The translations under genes were made by a program, and so were the position numbers. This document shows, in pieces, positions 8,817-21,987 of a DNA stretch of 64,000 nucleotides. Within the stretch, counting starts at the first letter, position 1. Each line of letters begins with the position of its first letter. Origin of the DNA: Coix lacryma-jobi var. lacryma-jobi (taxonomy: Eukaryota > Streptophyta > Magnoliopsida > Poales > Poaceae). The notes beneath the pieces are model-generated. The model was not told where the DNA came from. It saw only the letters and a list, made by a program, of their open reading frames with translations, and searched no databases. The DNA lies in contig CM019827.1 in assembly GCA_009763385.1 (NCBI GenBank), positions 109,147,204 to 109,211,203 on the forward strand, read 5' to 3'.

Positions 8817-9900
8817 ATGCCTGTGAACACCCGTACCGGAGCCGGAGGTGCTGGAGATGACCGTCTCCCAAACCCTCCACCTGTACCAGCTACCCTAGCA
8901 GATGCCATTGCAGCCTTGGCCGCCGCTGCCAATCTGATGGCTCAGAATCAAGGACAGCAGAATGTTGGTCACCGTGGTCGTCACAACCAAGAGACCACCT
9001 ATGTGGATTTCACTGAAACCCGTCCACCGGTTTTCACCAGAGCCGATGAACCCCTCGAAGCTGACGATTGGCTCCGCACCATGGAGCAGAAGTTTGGTCT
9101 CATCCGATGCACTGAAATCCAGAAGCCCCGGTTTGCTTCGCAGCAGCTTCGTGGCCCAGCAAGTGCTTGGTATGCCAACCTCTTGGCTGCCCAACCTGAA
9201 GGTCATGAGTTGACCTGGGAAGAGTTCCGCACCGCTTTCCGTGCACACCACATCCCATCAGGTCTGATGAAGATGAAGCTTGATCAGTTCCTAGCCCTGC
9301 AGCAGAAGGACTCCACAGTGATGCAGTATGTGGGTCAATTCAACCATCTGAGTCAGTATGCAGCGGAATATGTCAACACGGATGAGAAGAAGAGAGACTG
9401 TTTCCTTAGGGGATTGCACCCTAAGATCCGCAGAAGCATGTCCAACAACCTGACCGGTTCTTATCATGAGGCTGTTGACCGGGCAGTTGCTTTTGAAGAG
9501 AGTAACCAGTCAGTACCAAGAGGAGAAGAGGAAGAAGAAAGCAGGATCTAGCAGCCACTCTGGCAATCACAAGCGCCAGAGGGTCATATATCATCCTAGT
9601 CACCACCACAACCGTCCACCTTACCCTCACGAGCAAGTGGTTGTCCGTACCGCGGCTACCACCCACAACGCCAACCAACAAAGTGCCACTCAGCCGAACG
9701 CCCCAGGTGTTCGTATCACCACCCCACAAACCGCCTATAATCATCCCTGCTTCAACTGTGGTCAACTTGGCCACTGGTCTCGTGAGTGCCCAAAGCCCAA
9801 GAAGCCTGCTCAGAACTTTCAGAAGGGTCCCGGAGGACCACAGCAGCAGCAACACCGTGCTCCACAGCAGCAAGTGCAGAAGGGCAAGTTCGTCAAGAAG
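8817..9900 (+). pseudogene. gag: gag of G1
   Basis: Gag forms the particle and packages RNA. The start at 8817 (M-P-V-N-T-R-T) is 226 nt after the pre-gag ORF and also opens G2 gag. The central retrotransposon-gag region includes P-L-E-A-D-D-W-L-R-T-M-E and a T-W-E-E-F-R-T-A-F segment. A CCHC knuckle, C-F-N-C-x4-H-x4-C, lies near 9748-9790. A one-base insertion near 9508 relative to G2 shifts the frame between the capsid region and the basic Gln-rich part carrying the knuckle. The gag frame continues into protease, so gag and pol appear to be one frame in the family. Confidence 0.9.
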
Positions 9901-12900
9901 CACGGGCAAGTCTACTACACCACTGTCAGCGATATTCCAGAAGGGGAGCCCGTCATGATCGGTAGGTTTCCCGTTGCCAATCATCCTGCAGTTGTGTTGT
10001 TTGATTCTGGTGCATCGCATTCTTTCATCAGTCGTACCTTCGTCTCTAAGCATGACATATCAATTGGGGAGTTGAAAGAAAGTTTTTGCATTTTATCGCC
10101 TGGAGGGCGTATAATCACCAAAGAGGTGGTTCGCAGTATACCAGTGATGTTGGGAAATCATGCGTTCCCTACCACCATGATAGTGTTGAAAGATCAGGTG
10201 ATAGATGTCATCCTAGGCATGAATTGGATGTGTCAGTATAAAGCCATGATCGACATCTTGAATAGAGTTGTGAGAGTGGATATTCCTAACAGTTCCGCCA
10301 AACTCCTTCTCCAACTTCCTATGCCTTCAAAACCAGCTACCACACAGCTAAATGCTACCTATGATCAAGGGATCCGAGACATCCCTGTAGTCTGTGAGTT
10401 CCCTGATGTCTTTCCTGAAGACTTACCTGGTCTACCTCCTGACCGTGATGTTGAGTTTGCCATAGAGCTAAAGCCCGGGACTGCTCCCATATCCCGCAGA
10501 GCTTATCGTATGCCTCCCAGAGAGTTGGCAGAACTAAAAATCCAATTACAAGATTTGTTGGACAAGGGTTTCATTTCGCCCAAGCTCGTCTCCTTGGGGC
10601 TGTCCTGCAATCTTTGTAAAGAAGAAAGACAAGAGTCTCAGACTTTGCGTTGATTATCGCCCACTCAACGAAGTCACCATCAAAAACAAATACCCCTTGC
10701 CTCGTATCGATCTTCTGTTTGACCAGTTAGCTGGGGCCAAGGTCTTCTCTAAGATTGACCTCAGATCTGGTTACCACCAAATAAAGATTCGTCCTGAAGA
10801 TATTCCTAAAACAGCTTTCACCACCAGATACGGCCTATATGAGTATTTGGTCATGTCTTTCGGATTGACCAATGCACCCGCTCATTTCATGTACCTCATG
10901 AACTCCGTGTTCATGCCAGAGCTTGATAAATTCGTGGTCGTGTTCATTGACGACATCCTTGTCTACTCAAAAACCCCTGAAGATCATGCTGAACATCTTC
11001 GTATTGTTCTATCCCGTCTCAGAGACCATCAGCTCTATGCTAAGTTCAGTAAGTGTGAATTCTGGTTGGATCAGATATAGTTTCTTGGCCATGTCCTATC
11101 CGCAGAAGGTGTGTCAGTCGACCCCGGAAAAGTGTCAGATATCCTGGATTGGAAGCCACCTACCTCTGTTCACAAGGTCCGCAGTTTTATGGGAATGGCT
11201 GGATATTATCGTCGATTCATCCCAGATTTCTCCAGAATTGCCAAGCCTATCACCGAGTTGCTGAAGAATTCTGTGAAGTTCTTTTGGTCACCAGCTTGTG
11301 AACAAGCTTTTCAGACTTTGAAGAAGTTGTTAACCACGTCACCAGTGCTAGCTCAGCCGAACGTCGAAAAGCCCTTTGATGTCTACTGTGATGCATCTGG
11401 TACTGGTTTGGGTTGCGTGTTGATGCAAGAAGGAAGAGTGATCGCTTATGCCTCGCGGCAGCTTAAGCGACATGAGGAAAATTATCCAACTCATGATCTT
11501 GAGTTAGCAGCAGTGGTTCATGCCTTGAAGATATGGCGTCATTATCTGTTGGGCAGTACCTGCAATGTGTACACAGATCACAAGAGCCTGAAGTATATCT
11601 TCACCCAAGAAGAGCTGAACATGAGGCAGCGAAGATGGCTTGAGTTAATCAAGGACTATGATATCGAAGTGCATTACCATCCGGGTAAGGCGAATGTGGT
11701 CGCCGATGCACTCAGTCGCAAGTCATACTGTAACTGCCTGGTTATGAAATCCTATGAATCTTCCCTATGCTATGAACTAGAGAAGCTGGGTATTGAAATG
11801 GTTCCACAAGGAAGTCTAGGCAATGTCAGAGTAGAAACCTCTATCAGAGAACAGATCATAGCTACACAGAAAGATAACCCCGGAATCAAGCACATCAGCG
11901 AAAAGGTTCGAGCTGGAAAAGCCGACTGTTTCAGGATTGATGATGAAGGAGTGGTATGGTTCAAGAACTGTCTGGTAGTTCCCAAGGTACCTGAGCTGAG
12001 ACAGATAATCCTTGATGAAGCACACTCAACCAGATTTGCCATCCATCCTGGCAGCAACAAGATGTACCAAGACTTGAAGCAGCAATTCTGGTGGACAAAG
12101 ATGAAGATTGAGATCGCCCGATATGTCGCTCAGTGCGATACCTGCCAGAAAGTCAAAGCTGTGCATATGAAGTCCGGAGGAGAGCTGCAACCTTTGTCAG
12201 TACCTGGTTGGAAATGAGAGGATATCAGTATGGATTTTATCAATGGGTTACCCAAGACTCAAAAGGGATTCGATTCCATTTGGGTGATAGTGGACCGTCT
12301 CACGAAGCAAGCTCACTTCCTACCGGTCAAAACAAGTTATACCGCCCCAACTTATGCCACCTTGTACAAGAACAACATAGTAAAACTCCATGGCATACCC
12401 AAGACCATCATCTCAGATCGTGGTACTCAGTTTGTCGCTAAGTTCTGGAAAGCGTTCCATGCCTCACTTGGAACCAAGCTATTGTATAGCACGGCTTATC
12501 ATCCGCAGACTGATGGACAGACTGAGAGAGTCAACCAAGTGTTAGAAGATATGTTGAGAGCCTGTGTGCTTACCTTCGCAGATACTTGGGATCAGTGTTT
12601 GCCCTTGGCAGAATTCTCCTACAACAACAGTTATCAAGAAAGCATCAAAATGGCACCCTTTGAAGCACTGTACGGTCGTCGTTGTCGTACACCTCTCAGT
12701 TGGTCTGAACCCGGAGAAAGGGAATTCTTTGGAGTTGACCTAGTAAAGGATATGGAAGAGAAAGTCAAACAGATCCAAGAAATATGAAGATTGCGCAGTC
12801 TCGACAGAAAAGTTATGCTGACAAGAGACGTCGACCTCTGCAGTTCGAGATCGGGGATTATGTGTACCTGAAGGTCTCACCCACCAAAGGAGTCACTCGT

Positions 12901-13275
12901 TTTGGAGTCAAAGGAAAGCTAGCACCCCGCTACATTGGTCCATTTGAGATTCTGGATCGTTGTGGCAAGGTAGCTTACAAGCTGAGTTTGCCCAATCATC
13001 TTTCAGCAGTTCATAATGTGTTTCATGTCTCCCAACTCAAGAAGTGTCTTCGAGTACCTGAACATGTGGTTGAAGTTGAAGGTGTTGAGCTAGAACCTGA
13101 TCTGTCATACTCGGAATATCCTGTCCGTGTGTTGGATCACAAGGATCGTGTTACCCGAAGAACCACCACAAGATGGTATAAGATCCAGTGGAACCAGCAC
13201 TCTGAAGAAGAAGCCACTTGGGAATCTGAAGATTTCTTGGCAAAGAACTATCCGGACTTTCTCGAATCTCTATAG
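9901..13275 (+). pseudogene. pol: pol of G1: protease, RT, RNase H, integrase, chromodomain
   Basis: Protease has D-S-G-A near 10003. RT has the F-I-D-D-I-L-V-Y-S catalytic motif near 10943. RNase H follows with D-V-Y-C-D-A-S and Y-T-D-H-K-S-L. Integrase shows the H-x3-5-H and C-D-T-C zinc motif and D, D, E positions near 12233, 12418 and 12522 (S-D-R-G-T-Q-F; Q-T-E-R-V-N). A chromodomain (about 13110-13272) ends the protein: V-L-D, then I-Q-W-N-Q-H, then A-T-W-E. Breaks: a one-base insertion near 10576, TAG at 11078 replacing a Gln codon kept in G2, TGA at 12215 replacing Trp, and a one-base deletion near 12784. The catalytic residues themselves are intact. RT before integrase plus the chromodomain places it in the chromoviruses. 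Confidence 0.93.
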
Positions 13276-13330
13276 GTGTGAGTTTCCTCTTTTGTTCTTT
13301 AAACGACGCGGAATCTCGGGGCGAGATTTC

Positions 13331-13346
13331 TTTTAGGAGGGAGGGT
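13331..13346 (+). promoter_or_regulatory. Polypurine tract of G1
   Basis: TTTTAGGAGGGAGGGT directly precedes the 3' LTR. G2 has TTTTAGGGGGGAAGGT at the same place. Confidence 0.85.
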
Positions 13347-16300
13347 TGTAACACCCCTGGTGTTACTAATGTAATTAACTTGACATATCATCATCTTAAG
13401 CATTAATCATTTCCTGTGATGCATTTGAATTGCTTAATTGCTATGCTTTAGTCCCTTTTCAAAAACCCTAAAAGCCCAATTCTTCCTCTAAGGGCAAAAT
13501 GGTAATTTCACCTCTGTGCCTAGTTCTATGTAGCTCTTGTTTGAATTTGATGCCCTGATTTTTGTTGCATTGATCAAAGTTCTAAAATCAGATTTGATTT
13601 GATTGTCCTTTTGAAAAACCCTAAATTCCCAAATCCTGGATTTATTCTCTTTCTGATAACTTTTTCATAATTCAAAATTTTGAGTTGGTTCAAAAAGCAA
13701 AGTTGTGAATCTGACCTAGAGGAACAACTTTGGTATTTACAGATTTCCATGTTTCTATATAAAATTTGAAGTAATTTCAAATTCATTCAAATTCCAGTTT
13801 TTGTCCCCTTTTCAGTTTTAAAAATTTATTCAAAAACTATTGAGTTTCAGAAAAAGTGTATATTAGCAAAGTTGTAGGTTTTGACAAATGGAACAACTTT
13901 CATATATAAGGATTTTCAAGTTTCAGTTTGAAATCCAAAGTAATTTTGATTTGAATCAAATTTGAAAAGTGTCCCCTTTTCTGTTTTTGTATATGGTTCA
14001 GAAACTATTTGGAATTTGAAAATGTTCATATTGACAAAGTTGTAGATCTCATTTTTCTGAACAACTTTGGTATTTTGAGTTTTTGTTGCCCAGTTCAAGT
14101 TTTGGAAGTAATTTGCAAAATACAGAGATCAGCCAAAAGTCAAAACCCTAAGACCTAGCCCTGTTCATCTTCCACCTACAGCTAGGGGGCCCCGGCCGTG
14201 GCCGAGCCTCCGGCGTTGCGCGCGCCACGCGTTTGGCAGCCGCTCGTCTGCCCCCGACTTGTCACCCCGCGCCCGCGACATCTTTCCGCACCCGCACGCG
14301 CGAAGCGCTGACTTCCGCCCCGTCCCCTACTGCTCCAGCGCGTCGCCGCCGCGTGGCCATCGCCGGCGCTGTCTGCGCCCGAGCCCCGGCTGCACGCCGT
14401 CCTCCGCCTGCGCGCAATCGAGAGCGCACGCGTCCGCCGAGCTTATCCACCCACCTCGAGCTCTCTACCGGCCCCTGGCCGCGGCTATATAAGCCCGCCG
14501 GAGCTCCGACCTCCGCACTCACCTCCGCCACCGTGGCCAGACCTCTCCGGAGCTCCCGCCGCTCAACCACCTAGCCCGAAAGCTCCGCCTTGAGCTCGTG
14601 AAGCTTTCCCACCCCCCAATTTCACCTTCCCCGCCTCCAATCGCCCCGGTGTAACCCCATCTCCCAAACTCCGACGGAACCCCCGTTGATCTCGGGTTCG
14701 TCAAATACTTCCCCTCCGGTCGCGGATACCTTCTCCCGAACCACTGTGTCAGCTTCCTCGTTTCCGTGCGACTCAACCCGGCCCTTGCGTCTCGTGTGTT
14801 GAGCAGGATCGCCGGATCGCCGGAGCGCCGCCGCGTCGTCTCTTCCTCGAGCCTCACCCCTCGAGAACGTGGTCGAGCCTCACCCCTCGAGCCCTGCCTC
14901 CGACCCGTGTAAGCATCCGAAGCCTTCGGCCTCTGCTTCCACTCCGTTTCGCCCGAGCCTCCAAGTCACGCCTCGGACGGAGGCTTGTTTTTTTCCGTCT
15001 CGCCCTGAGCCCAAGCCTCGGCGAGCGCATGCCCTCCGCTTCGCCCGAGCCCAAGCCTCGGCGAGCGCATGCTCTCCGCTTCGCCCGAGTCAGGCCTCGG
15101 ACGGAGGCTTACTTCTCCGTCTCGCCCGAGCCTCCGGGCCAGGCCTCGGACGAAGCTGTCGCTTCCGTCTCAACCGAGCCCGTCTCGACCGAGCCCCGCG
15201 CGATTCGCCCGAGCCCCGCGATTCGCCGAGCCCGGCCTAGAAGGAGCACAGTGCTCTTCTCTTTTTCTGAGAGATGTGAATAGTGTTCTGTTTTCTCTTT
15301 TTTGTATGATTTTCTGTGTGCATCCAAAAATTCTGAAATTTTTGTGGTAGACTCTTTATGCTCTGGAGTATTTTATAAAAATATGAAACTTGAGTTTTGT
15401 GCAAAGATTTAAAAATGTAAAATTCCCCTTTTAATTGAAAAATGGAGGTTTTGGTATTTTTGGGGAGTGATCTATAACTCCAAAAATCTGGAGATAAATT
15501 TTTATGTGCTAGTTATGCCTTTCTGAGTCTCTGGTAAAATTTTGAAGTCTTTTGGAACAAGTTGATTTTTGAGCTTTTATTTAAATAGTTGAATAGTGCC
15601 TTTTGTTAATTAAATGTCTAGATTTAATTAAGCACCTTAATGACCTCCAAAAATTATGAAATTTGTTTTGCCATCTGTTTATGCCATAATGAACTTATGG
15701 AATTAATTTGGTAATTTTTGGAGCAACTTCATAAAATGACCTTTTAAATAAATTAAGAAAATAGAAAAGGTGGATTAGGGTTGGTAATAAGTGTTTGATG
15801 ATGTGATCTTTGGATTGATTGATGTTCATAGACCCCTACCCTTTGGTCTATGATGGTTGTGATGCTATGATTTGATGATGCTTAGGATAAGTATAATAAG
15901 GGCTAGTTTAATCAATATTGCTTAAGGAAGAAATGGTTACCTTTTATGCTCAACCTAGATTTCAATCATGCTTTGTTTAAAAGTAATCTAGAATCAGTAG
16001 AATTGTCTTGCACCTTAAGTCCATATCATCATTCTCATGAGTATTCATCATTGCATCCGTATAGTTGACGAAGAAGGTACCAGAGTCGAGGCCGCTGTTG
16101 ACGAACCAACTCCCGAGGCGACCCCGAGCTCCGACACCTATACCTACCCCGAGTCTGCTCTTTTTGCCATCCAAGGCAAGCCCCGGTGTATTTAACCCTA
16201 CCTTGCTTTTATAAATGTTTTCTTTAAATGTTTTGAGTTAAACTATTGCATTAGGTAATAGGAGTTGTGTGATGACCTATTACTTGCATAATCTACCCCC

Positions 16301-17644
16301 ACCAAAAGATACACATACCCTTGTTTCAAAACTATTTGCAAAATGCTTAGCAATGCTATTCAAGAGATTTGCAATAAAAATGCCAATTTCAAAAGTGTGA
16401 TCACTTTAAGAATGTTTATGGGAATTTGGCTTTACTCCCGTCTACTGGCTAGTTACCTGATCCGTACCTAGTCAATAGCGTGGAGAGGTTGTCCGAGCGT
16501 ACGGTGCCGTCATGTTGTAGTCCGGGACTCAACAGTTGACACCGACCGGGACAGGGTTGAAAAACTGACAGGACTATTACGCTTGGGTGAGATATAACCA
16601 AGGTATAGTTCTGGCTGGAAAATTAGGGACCATCCGTATGGGGGCCTGCTGGTCAAGACTTGTAACTATTCACATACTACGGAAAGCTCTGGCTCCGAGG
16701 AATCCTTTATTGGACCGACAACCGCGCACTGGGAGTGGAGAGATGGCGGAAGTAGCATGTACCCACGTGGGTTAAAGTCCCGGATTGGAGTGGTGTACTG
16801 TACTTCCGGGTGGCGTAGGACCGGGCCCAATCTTGGAGGAATCGTGGTAGACGAGTTGGCATATGCAAGCTTGGGTGCTACATATGCAGTGTGGATAGGG
16901 ATCCTCAGCTGAGTATTATTTATCCGGATTAACGTTGCTCCTCGGTTATGGAGACTTGGTCCACTGACTGTCAACGGAGAGTGGTTCTCAACTAGGAATG
17001 TTTTGAAATGTAAAATGAATCATGAACGATGAAGATTTGAGGAATACCGAATCTTTCAAAAATAAAATAAGGTTTACAAAAATGCTTTTCTGCAAAATAC
17101 TTGATCTTGCTTAAGCCTTACCTTGACTACCCTAAGCCTTCATTCCTGAGTCTTCTCCCTTTTTCTTTAGTCGGGTAAGTCTTGTTGAGTACCCCGTACT
17201 CAGGGTTTGTTACCCATGTTGCAGGTATGCCTGAGACCCCGATGTGTCTCGCACCCTGTTGCGTGACCTTCGTCCAGGAGGAGGCCGATGAGGCCGATGA
17301 GTAAATGTGCACCCTCGGGCTGGGTGTTACATGTATCTTTATGTTATTGCTTCCGCTACGTTGTCTACTTTGAATTTCCCGAACAATGGTTTGTAATAAT
17401 CGTACTCCTTACCTCATTTGAAACCTCGGTTTGTAAAACTAATGTTATTTAAGTCTTCCGCTCTTTATTCCGATGTTATTTATAAAAGTATGAAATGCTG
17501 TAACCGAATTGTGAGATGATCCTGCGGACATTGGGCACTGATGTAGCCCGGTGGCGAACAGGTCTTAATCACATGGAACATGGGTTCGGCTGTCAGAAGT
17601 TGACAGGGACACGTGGGCCATGGGATTAGGGTCGTTCCGTCACA
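13347..17644 (+). repeat. 3' LTR of G1
   Basis: This 4,298-bp LTR closely matches 3341-7653. It differs mainly by short indels in the GC-rich leader, including loss of one repeat unit near 15180. It repeats the TATA box, donor-like site (near 14908), the short reading frame (16064-16195) and the 168-bp array. Confidence 0.95.
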
Positions 17645-17649
17645 CAAAC
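17645..17649. repeat. Target duplication of G1, right copy (CAAAC)
   Basis: This 5-bp copy matches 3336-3340. Confidence 0.95.
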
Positions 17650-18434
17650 CGTCCACCCCGAGTTTTGAGGCCCAAACTCGAAAACCCGCCAACCCAGGTT
17701 TTGAGGCCCAAACTGGAAACCGTCCTCGCCGAGTTTTGAGGCCCAAACTCGGAACCCGCCCATCCCGAGTTTTGTGGCCCAAACTCAGAAACCATCGAGT
17801 TAGCCTTTTGAGGCTCAACTACCAAACCCGCGCCATAGACGGAGTGTGGTTCTCACACCCCGACCACCGCACCGATGCCGATGCATGTCCAACCTCCACG
17901 CCAGGAACAACGCCTTCGCCTTCCTTCTTGACTCGGCCGCGGCACTTGCGCCGCACGAAAGCCTGTGTCCGACCTCCCGCCAAGTGCCATGACGCCATCG
18001 TCTTCCTCCCCCTCGGCCGATGCATCGCACATCCCCATGTGCTCTTGCTCACCGATGCCACGTGCCAGCTACCACAGCTGGTCCTCCGGCCTCTCGGTCC
18101 GTCGGTCCAAGCCTCACGTCCGCCCTTCACCGCTCTAGGTTCATCGACATGGCACGTCCGCCGCACAACACGCCCATCCTTCACCGCTCCCGGTCCGTCG
18201 GCACGACATCTCTACTTGACCTTCACCTTGCCATCGACCACTGTCTCCGAGCTCAACACCTGCACATCAACACAACCAAGAGACACATGTTGCACACACA
18301 CCAACCCGGTAACACACACAACTCAACACCACGGTGTAGTCATAAACATTAAGCGCATAGCAAATAATAACTCAACCGGGAAAAAGCCTCAAACCTTCCT
18401 CATCAATGTCAATCATTCATCATATATGTTCTCA
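17645..18434 (-). repeat. 3' LTR of B1, right part
   Basis: This is the U3-side part of the B1 3' LTR. It aligns with 39532-40331 of the 5' LTR and ends at ATGTTCTCA. It carries the remaining hairpin units (17650-17825). On the minus strand it begins TGAGAACATATATG, directly after the polypurine tract. Confidence 0.9.
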
Positions 18435-18446
18435 ATCTCCCCCTTG
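18435..18446 (-). promoter_or_regulatory. Polypurine tract of B1
   Basis: On the minus strand AAGGGGGAGAT abuts the TG of the 3' LTR. It resembles the tracts of A and C. Confidence 0.75.
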
Positions 18447-18879
18447 ATGAATGCATTGACTAACAATAAAACCACAAAGGAAGGGTTTGAAGGCAAGCCT
18501 CACTCAAGTGCCCAAAAGCCAAGTAAAAGCAAACAGAAGGCCACTTGGAATCTGGAAGGATCATGAAAACACCAAATAAAAGCTCTCGGTCCTGAAAGAA
18601 ACGGGAAAAGCGAGCAAAGCCTCCACACAAACGAAGAGTCAAGAGAAACAAGAGTTTCATGAAATTGCAAAAAGGCACTCAAAAACAAGAGTTTCATGAA
18701 AATCCCAAAAGCCACTCAAAACCAATCTGAAATAAATTGTCAAACATCATCACAAAAGAAAGCAAGGTTCTTATCAACTTGGAAGATTCTTATCCACTTG
18801 GGTTTCAAAATTTCTCCCCCTTGATGATTGAATTGACAAAAACTAGGCATAAGAGATGGTTTGAGATACCAAAACCGAA
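18447..18879 (-). other. B1 interior, 3' noncoding segment
   Basis: This is A-rich plus-strand sequence with direct repeats such as ACAAGAGTTTCATGAAA near 18648 and 18689. A further purine tract on the minus strand (AAGGGGGAGAA) lies near 18815. I see no gene. Confidence 0.5.
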
Positions 18880-19350
18880 AACTTGGTCCCCAAAGACATG
18901 GGCAACGGCTCAACGCAACCAAGCAAAAATCTGAGCAAAACTCCACAAAAGAGCAAAAACTCAGACAAAGAGCGAAAGACTTGGTTCCCAAAGACATGGG
19001 CAACAGCTCGACGCAACCATGTCAAAAATGAGCTAGCCCTCAAGAAGAGGCAGAAAATGCTCACCCACTAGCTCAAGGCTCGATACCAATTGAGGCTAAA
19101 TCAACGCATAAGAATGCAAAACTGCTAGTCCCTCAAGATAGAGGCACAAAGGCTCAACACAACTAGCAGTAAACTCGATACCAATCACAAACAGCCAGAA
19201 ATTGGTGAAAACAGCTAGTTCCTCAAGACAGAGGCACAGAGGCTCGACACAACTAGCTGAAGGCTCCATACCAATCGAAAAATACCAAACGGCAACTGCT
19301 AGTCCCTCAAGACTGAGGCAAAACGGCTCAACACGACTAGCAGGCTCGAT
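18880..19350 (-). repeat. Hairpin repeats with primer-site-like motifs in B1
   Basis: Three inverted repeats of about 48-50 nt occur at 19121-19170 (stem ACTGCTAGT), 19212-19259 (stem CAGCTAGTT) and 19296-19343 (stem CTGCTAGT), each with an internal GAGGC and GGCTC. Each is followed by a minus-strand motif like TTGGTATCGAG, resembling the element's own primer site. To their left an older repeat with CCCAAAGACATGGGCAACG occurs twice (near 18890 and 18990). Confidence 0.65.
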
Positions 19351-21987
19351 ACCAACACTGAGAAAACACAAAAAGAAGCTCAAAACCAAATGGAGCACAA
19401 ACATTCGGAGCACGCGGAGAAGCAGCAAAGCAAAAGCGACTCCACCTGAAAGCAAGCCTAAACACAAAGGCTATGCATCAAAGCTCAGGACACCAAATGC
19501 ACTCCATACCAAAAGATGGATACCAATTGAAACCATAAAGAGCTAAACTCCCCCTAGCTCAAGGCTCCCCAAAATGCACGACTCTCCTCTTTGTGCCAAC
19601 ACATAAACTCCCCCTTGCAAACACTTCCCCCTTGACAAAGGGAACATGCTGAGGGGTTTTGACATTTTTCCACAAAGTTGACACAAACACAAGACAAGTC
19701 ATCAATTGAAAGCATATGGGGGTAACCACAAGGTGTATCGGAGTTGGGGATATGTACACTAAAGCTAAAAATGCATGATATGCACAATGCAACAGCTTCA
19801 AGTGTATAGAAATCAGAATGAAAAGATGCTCAAAGGGTGCTGCCCTGAAAAATGTAGCAACCAATACAAATGCTAGCAAAGGCTCAAACTGATCAAGTGA
19901 ATACAAATATGAACAATTAAGCATATGAGCAGTTTTAAGCCATTTGAAAAGGAGTCCACTACTAAAATAGCACTTAGCATGATAGACAGGAAATCAATCA
20001 AGTGCTAACTCAAGTATAGAAGGTGAACTACCACTAGCAAAGTTCAATCATCATGCCATAGAATGAAGCATAGACTTGTGTTATTTTCAAATTTTATCGG
20101 AGATTGCAGCGGTATTAACACAAGTTCATATTAAAGCATGTGATTGCGAGAGTTGAAAGCATGGTCATTGCTTAACTTTTCAATTTGGCTAAGCCTATGC
20201 AACAAAAGCAATCAGAAGCTTAAAACACCGGTTTCGGTCTTACACTACACGGCTCAAGTTTAACTCAAAAATGCAATGAGAAACAGTCTCGATACCGTGA
20301 TGTGCTGACACATGCAATCCCATCTCGATCTTTTCATTTCATTTAGACTTGGATCAAATTTTAAGCACAAGGTAAATATGAACAATCCAAGCAAGTGAAT
20401 GACTCAATGCAAGAGACATAGCAACCTAGCATACAAAAGATAGCACAAGTGATCTCACACATCCTACCCATGCTAGTTGCCAATCTCATGGTGAACAAAT
20501 TAAAGGTTTTATAGTTAATTAATCAGGTTCACCATTTACAAAAATAGCTTAGCTCATAACATGTATCAAGTGATCAAAAAGAGTCTAAGCTACAAGCATC
20601 ATTATGAATAAATAGGGCATACCAAAAGAGCATAGTCTCATTCTCATTACTATATCATGAAGCTCTAAAAAGCAGTATATCACATGATGAAATGTATGCA
20701 AAAGCTAGTCTAACAAAACATAGCAAAACTAGCCTAAAAAGGAAAACCCAAAACAAAAGGGTATCGGAGAAGTCCAACTAAGATACAACAAACAAAATGC
20801 TTCCCCAACTAAAAGGGAAACACACACCAAACTCACAAGAGAAGAGCCAAGAAATGCTCAAACGAACAGCCAGCAAAAACCACATCGGAAAAGACCACAC
20901 AGCAAAAAGAGGTCGAAGAAGGAGAGTACCAAAACCTAACTCAGAAGTGTGTCAGAGGTACCTCATGAAGCGCTTGACCGCCTGCTTGTGTGATACCCGA
21001 GGGGACGCCTGAATCTACTGAAGTCTCCGGGGCGCCTGCCTTGCCAAAGTCGTCTCCCCCTCGCCTGATGCTGTCGCTCCCTCAGGTGCAGCTAGTGCTC
21101 ACTGGAGAGCTGCTCGAACGAAACTCCAAGTCATGGAAGAAGTGGGATCGGGTCCGTGAGCCGAAATGCTCTCTCTAGGCTCTTGTTCTCCTGCATACTC
21201 AAAAGCAAAACAAAACACAAGGCATTGTCTTGTCCAGTGTGACCTCAAGGTCTCCACAAAACGGTTAGTCACATAAGAGCATAAGGCGCACTCTCAACAA
21301 AAAGAGGTCTACCTATGAATGATACACAAGGAGATCTGAAATCAAACTAGTCAAGAGTACCATGCAACAGGATAAAGCACTATATAGCAAAATGCAGCCT
21401 AGAGACATGATCAACCCAAACACAGCCTAAACCTCAACACATGCTACAATGCAAGATAATGATAGCAATAGATCCAGAAGCATGTAACATGATAAAATTA
21501 TGGAAAGGCTAGTACTCAAACTAAACATGTCAACAGGGTACATGTAGCTAACCAAAACTAGCACCTGAAAAGTGACACCTAAGGAACATCATACCTCTAC
21601 AAGTAAAGCTCATGGAGAAGTATGGTAAAGCATGACATAATGTTCATGAGGATCACCAACTAGCATGAAAAGTGGCTACTCCACAAAAACTATACACAAA
21701 GCTAGCATGACATGATATACAAGATAGCACATGCTAGACTAAAACAAAACATGATACAAAAGAAAATATACATGCAAGAACTATACAAGTGAGCACATGA
21801 CAGTCCATCTCATACCACAAGAAATAGAACATGGATGTACAAGTATGAGTGTATAAGAAAGCTCACCAAACTGCAAAAGCCTCTTTGGAGGCAATTCTAA
21901 GCGGGGTGTAGAGAACCATCAACTCTTGATCACATCTAAAAGATCAAGCTCCATCAGGTGCATGTTCTCCACCCCGCGTCCTCATAT
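19351..21987 (-). other. B1 interior, long noncoding region without pol
   Basis: About 2.6 kb is A-rich on the plus strand with stops in all frames. A more GC-rich patch at 20940-21180 may be a decayed coding fragment, but I cannot assign it. No integrase, RT or RNase H motif is visible on either strand. Minus-strand GGGGGAG tracts near 19550 and 19605-19635 resemble polypurine tracts. Confidence 0.55.

Larger units (their letters stand above)
3341..17644 (+). mobile_element. Element G1: Tekay/Del-like Ty3-gypsy chromovirus
   Basis: This is a structurally complete element with 4,313-bp and 4,298-bp LTRs (TGTAACACC to CCGTCACA), a primer site matching tRNA-iMet, a pre-gag ORF, gag, pol with protease, RT, RNase H and integrase in gypsy order, a C-terminal chromodomain, a polypurine tract and a perfect 5-bp duplication. 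The two LTRs look nearly identical apart from small indels in GC-rich parts, so the insertion is probably recent on the scale of this nest. Coding is broken by a few single-base indels and two nonsense changes, so this copy is not autonomous as it stands. Confidence 0.95.

Noticed and set aside
17640..18566. 317-codon plus-strand frame over the B1 3' LTR
   Set aside because: It crosses the G1/B1 boundary and the LTR end, runs against the element sense and reads through the hairpin repeats.
20797..21178. Short plus-strand frames in the B1 interior as genes
   Set aside because: They are opposite to the element's sense, without domains, in A-rich noncoding sequence.
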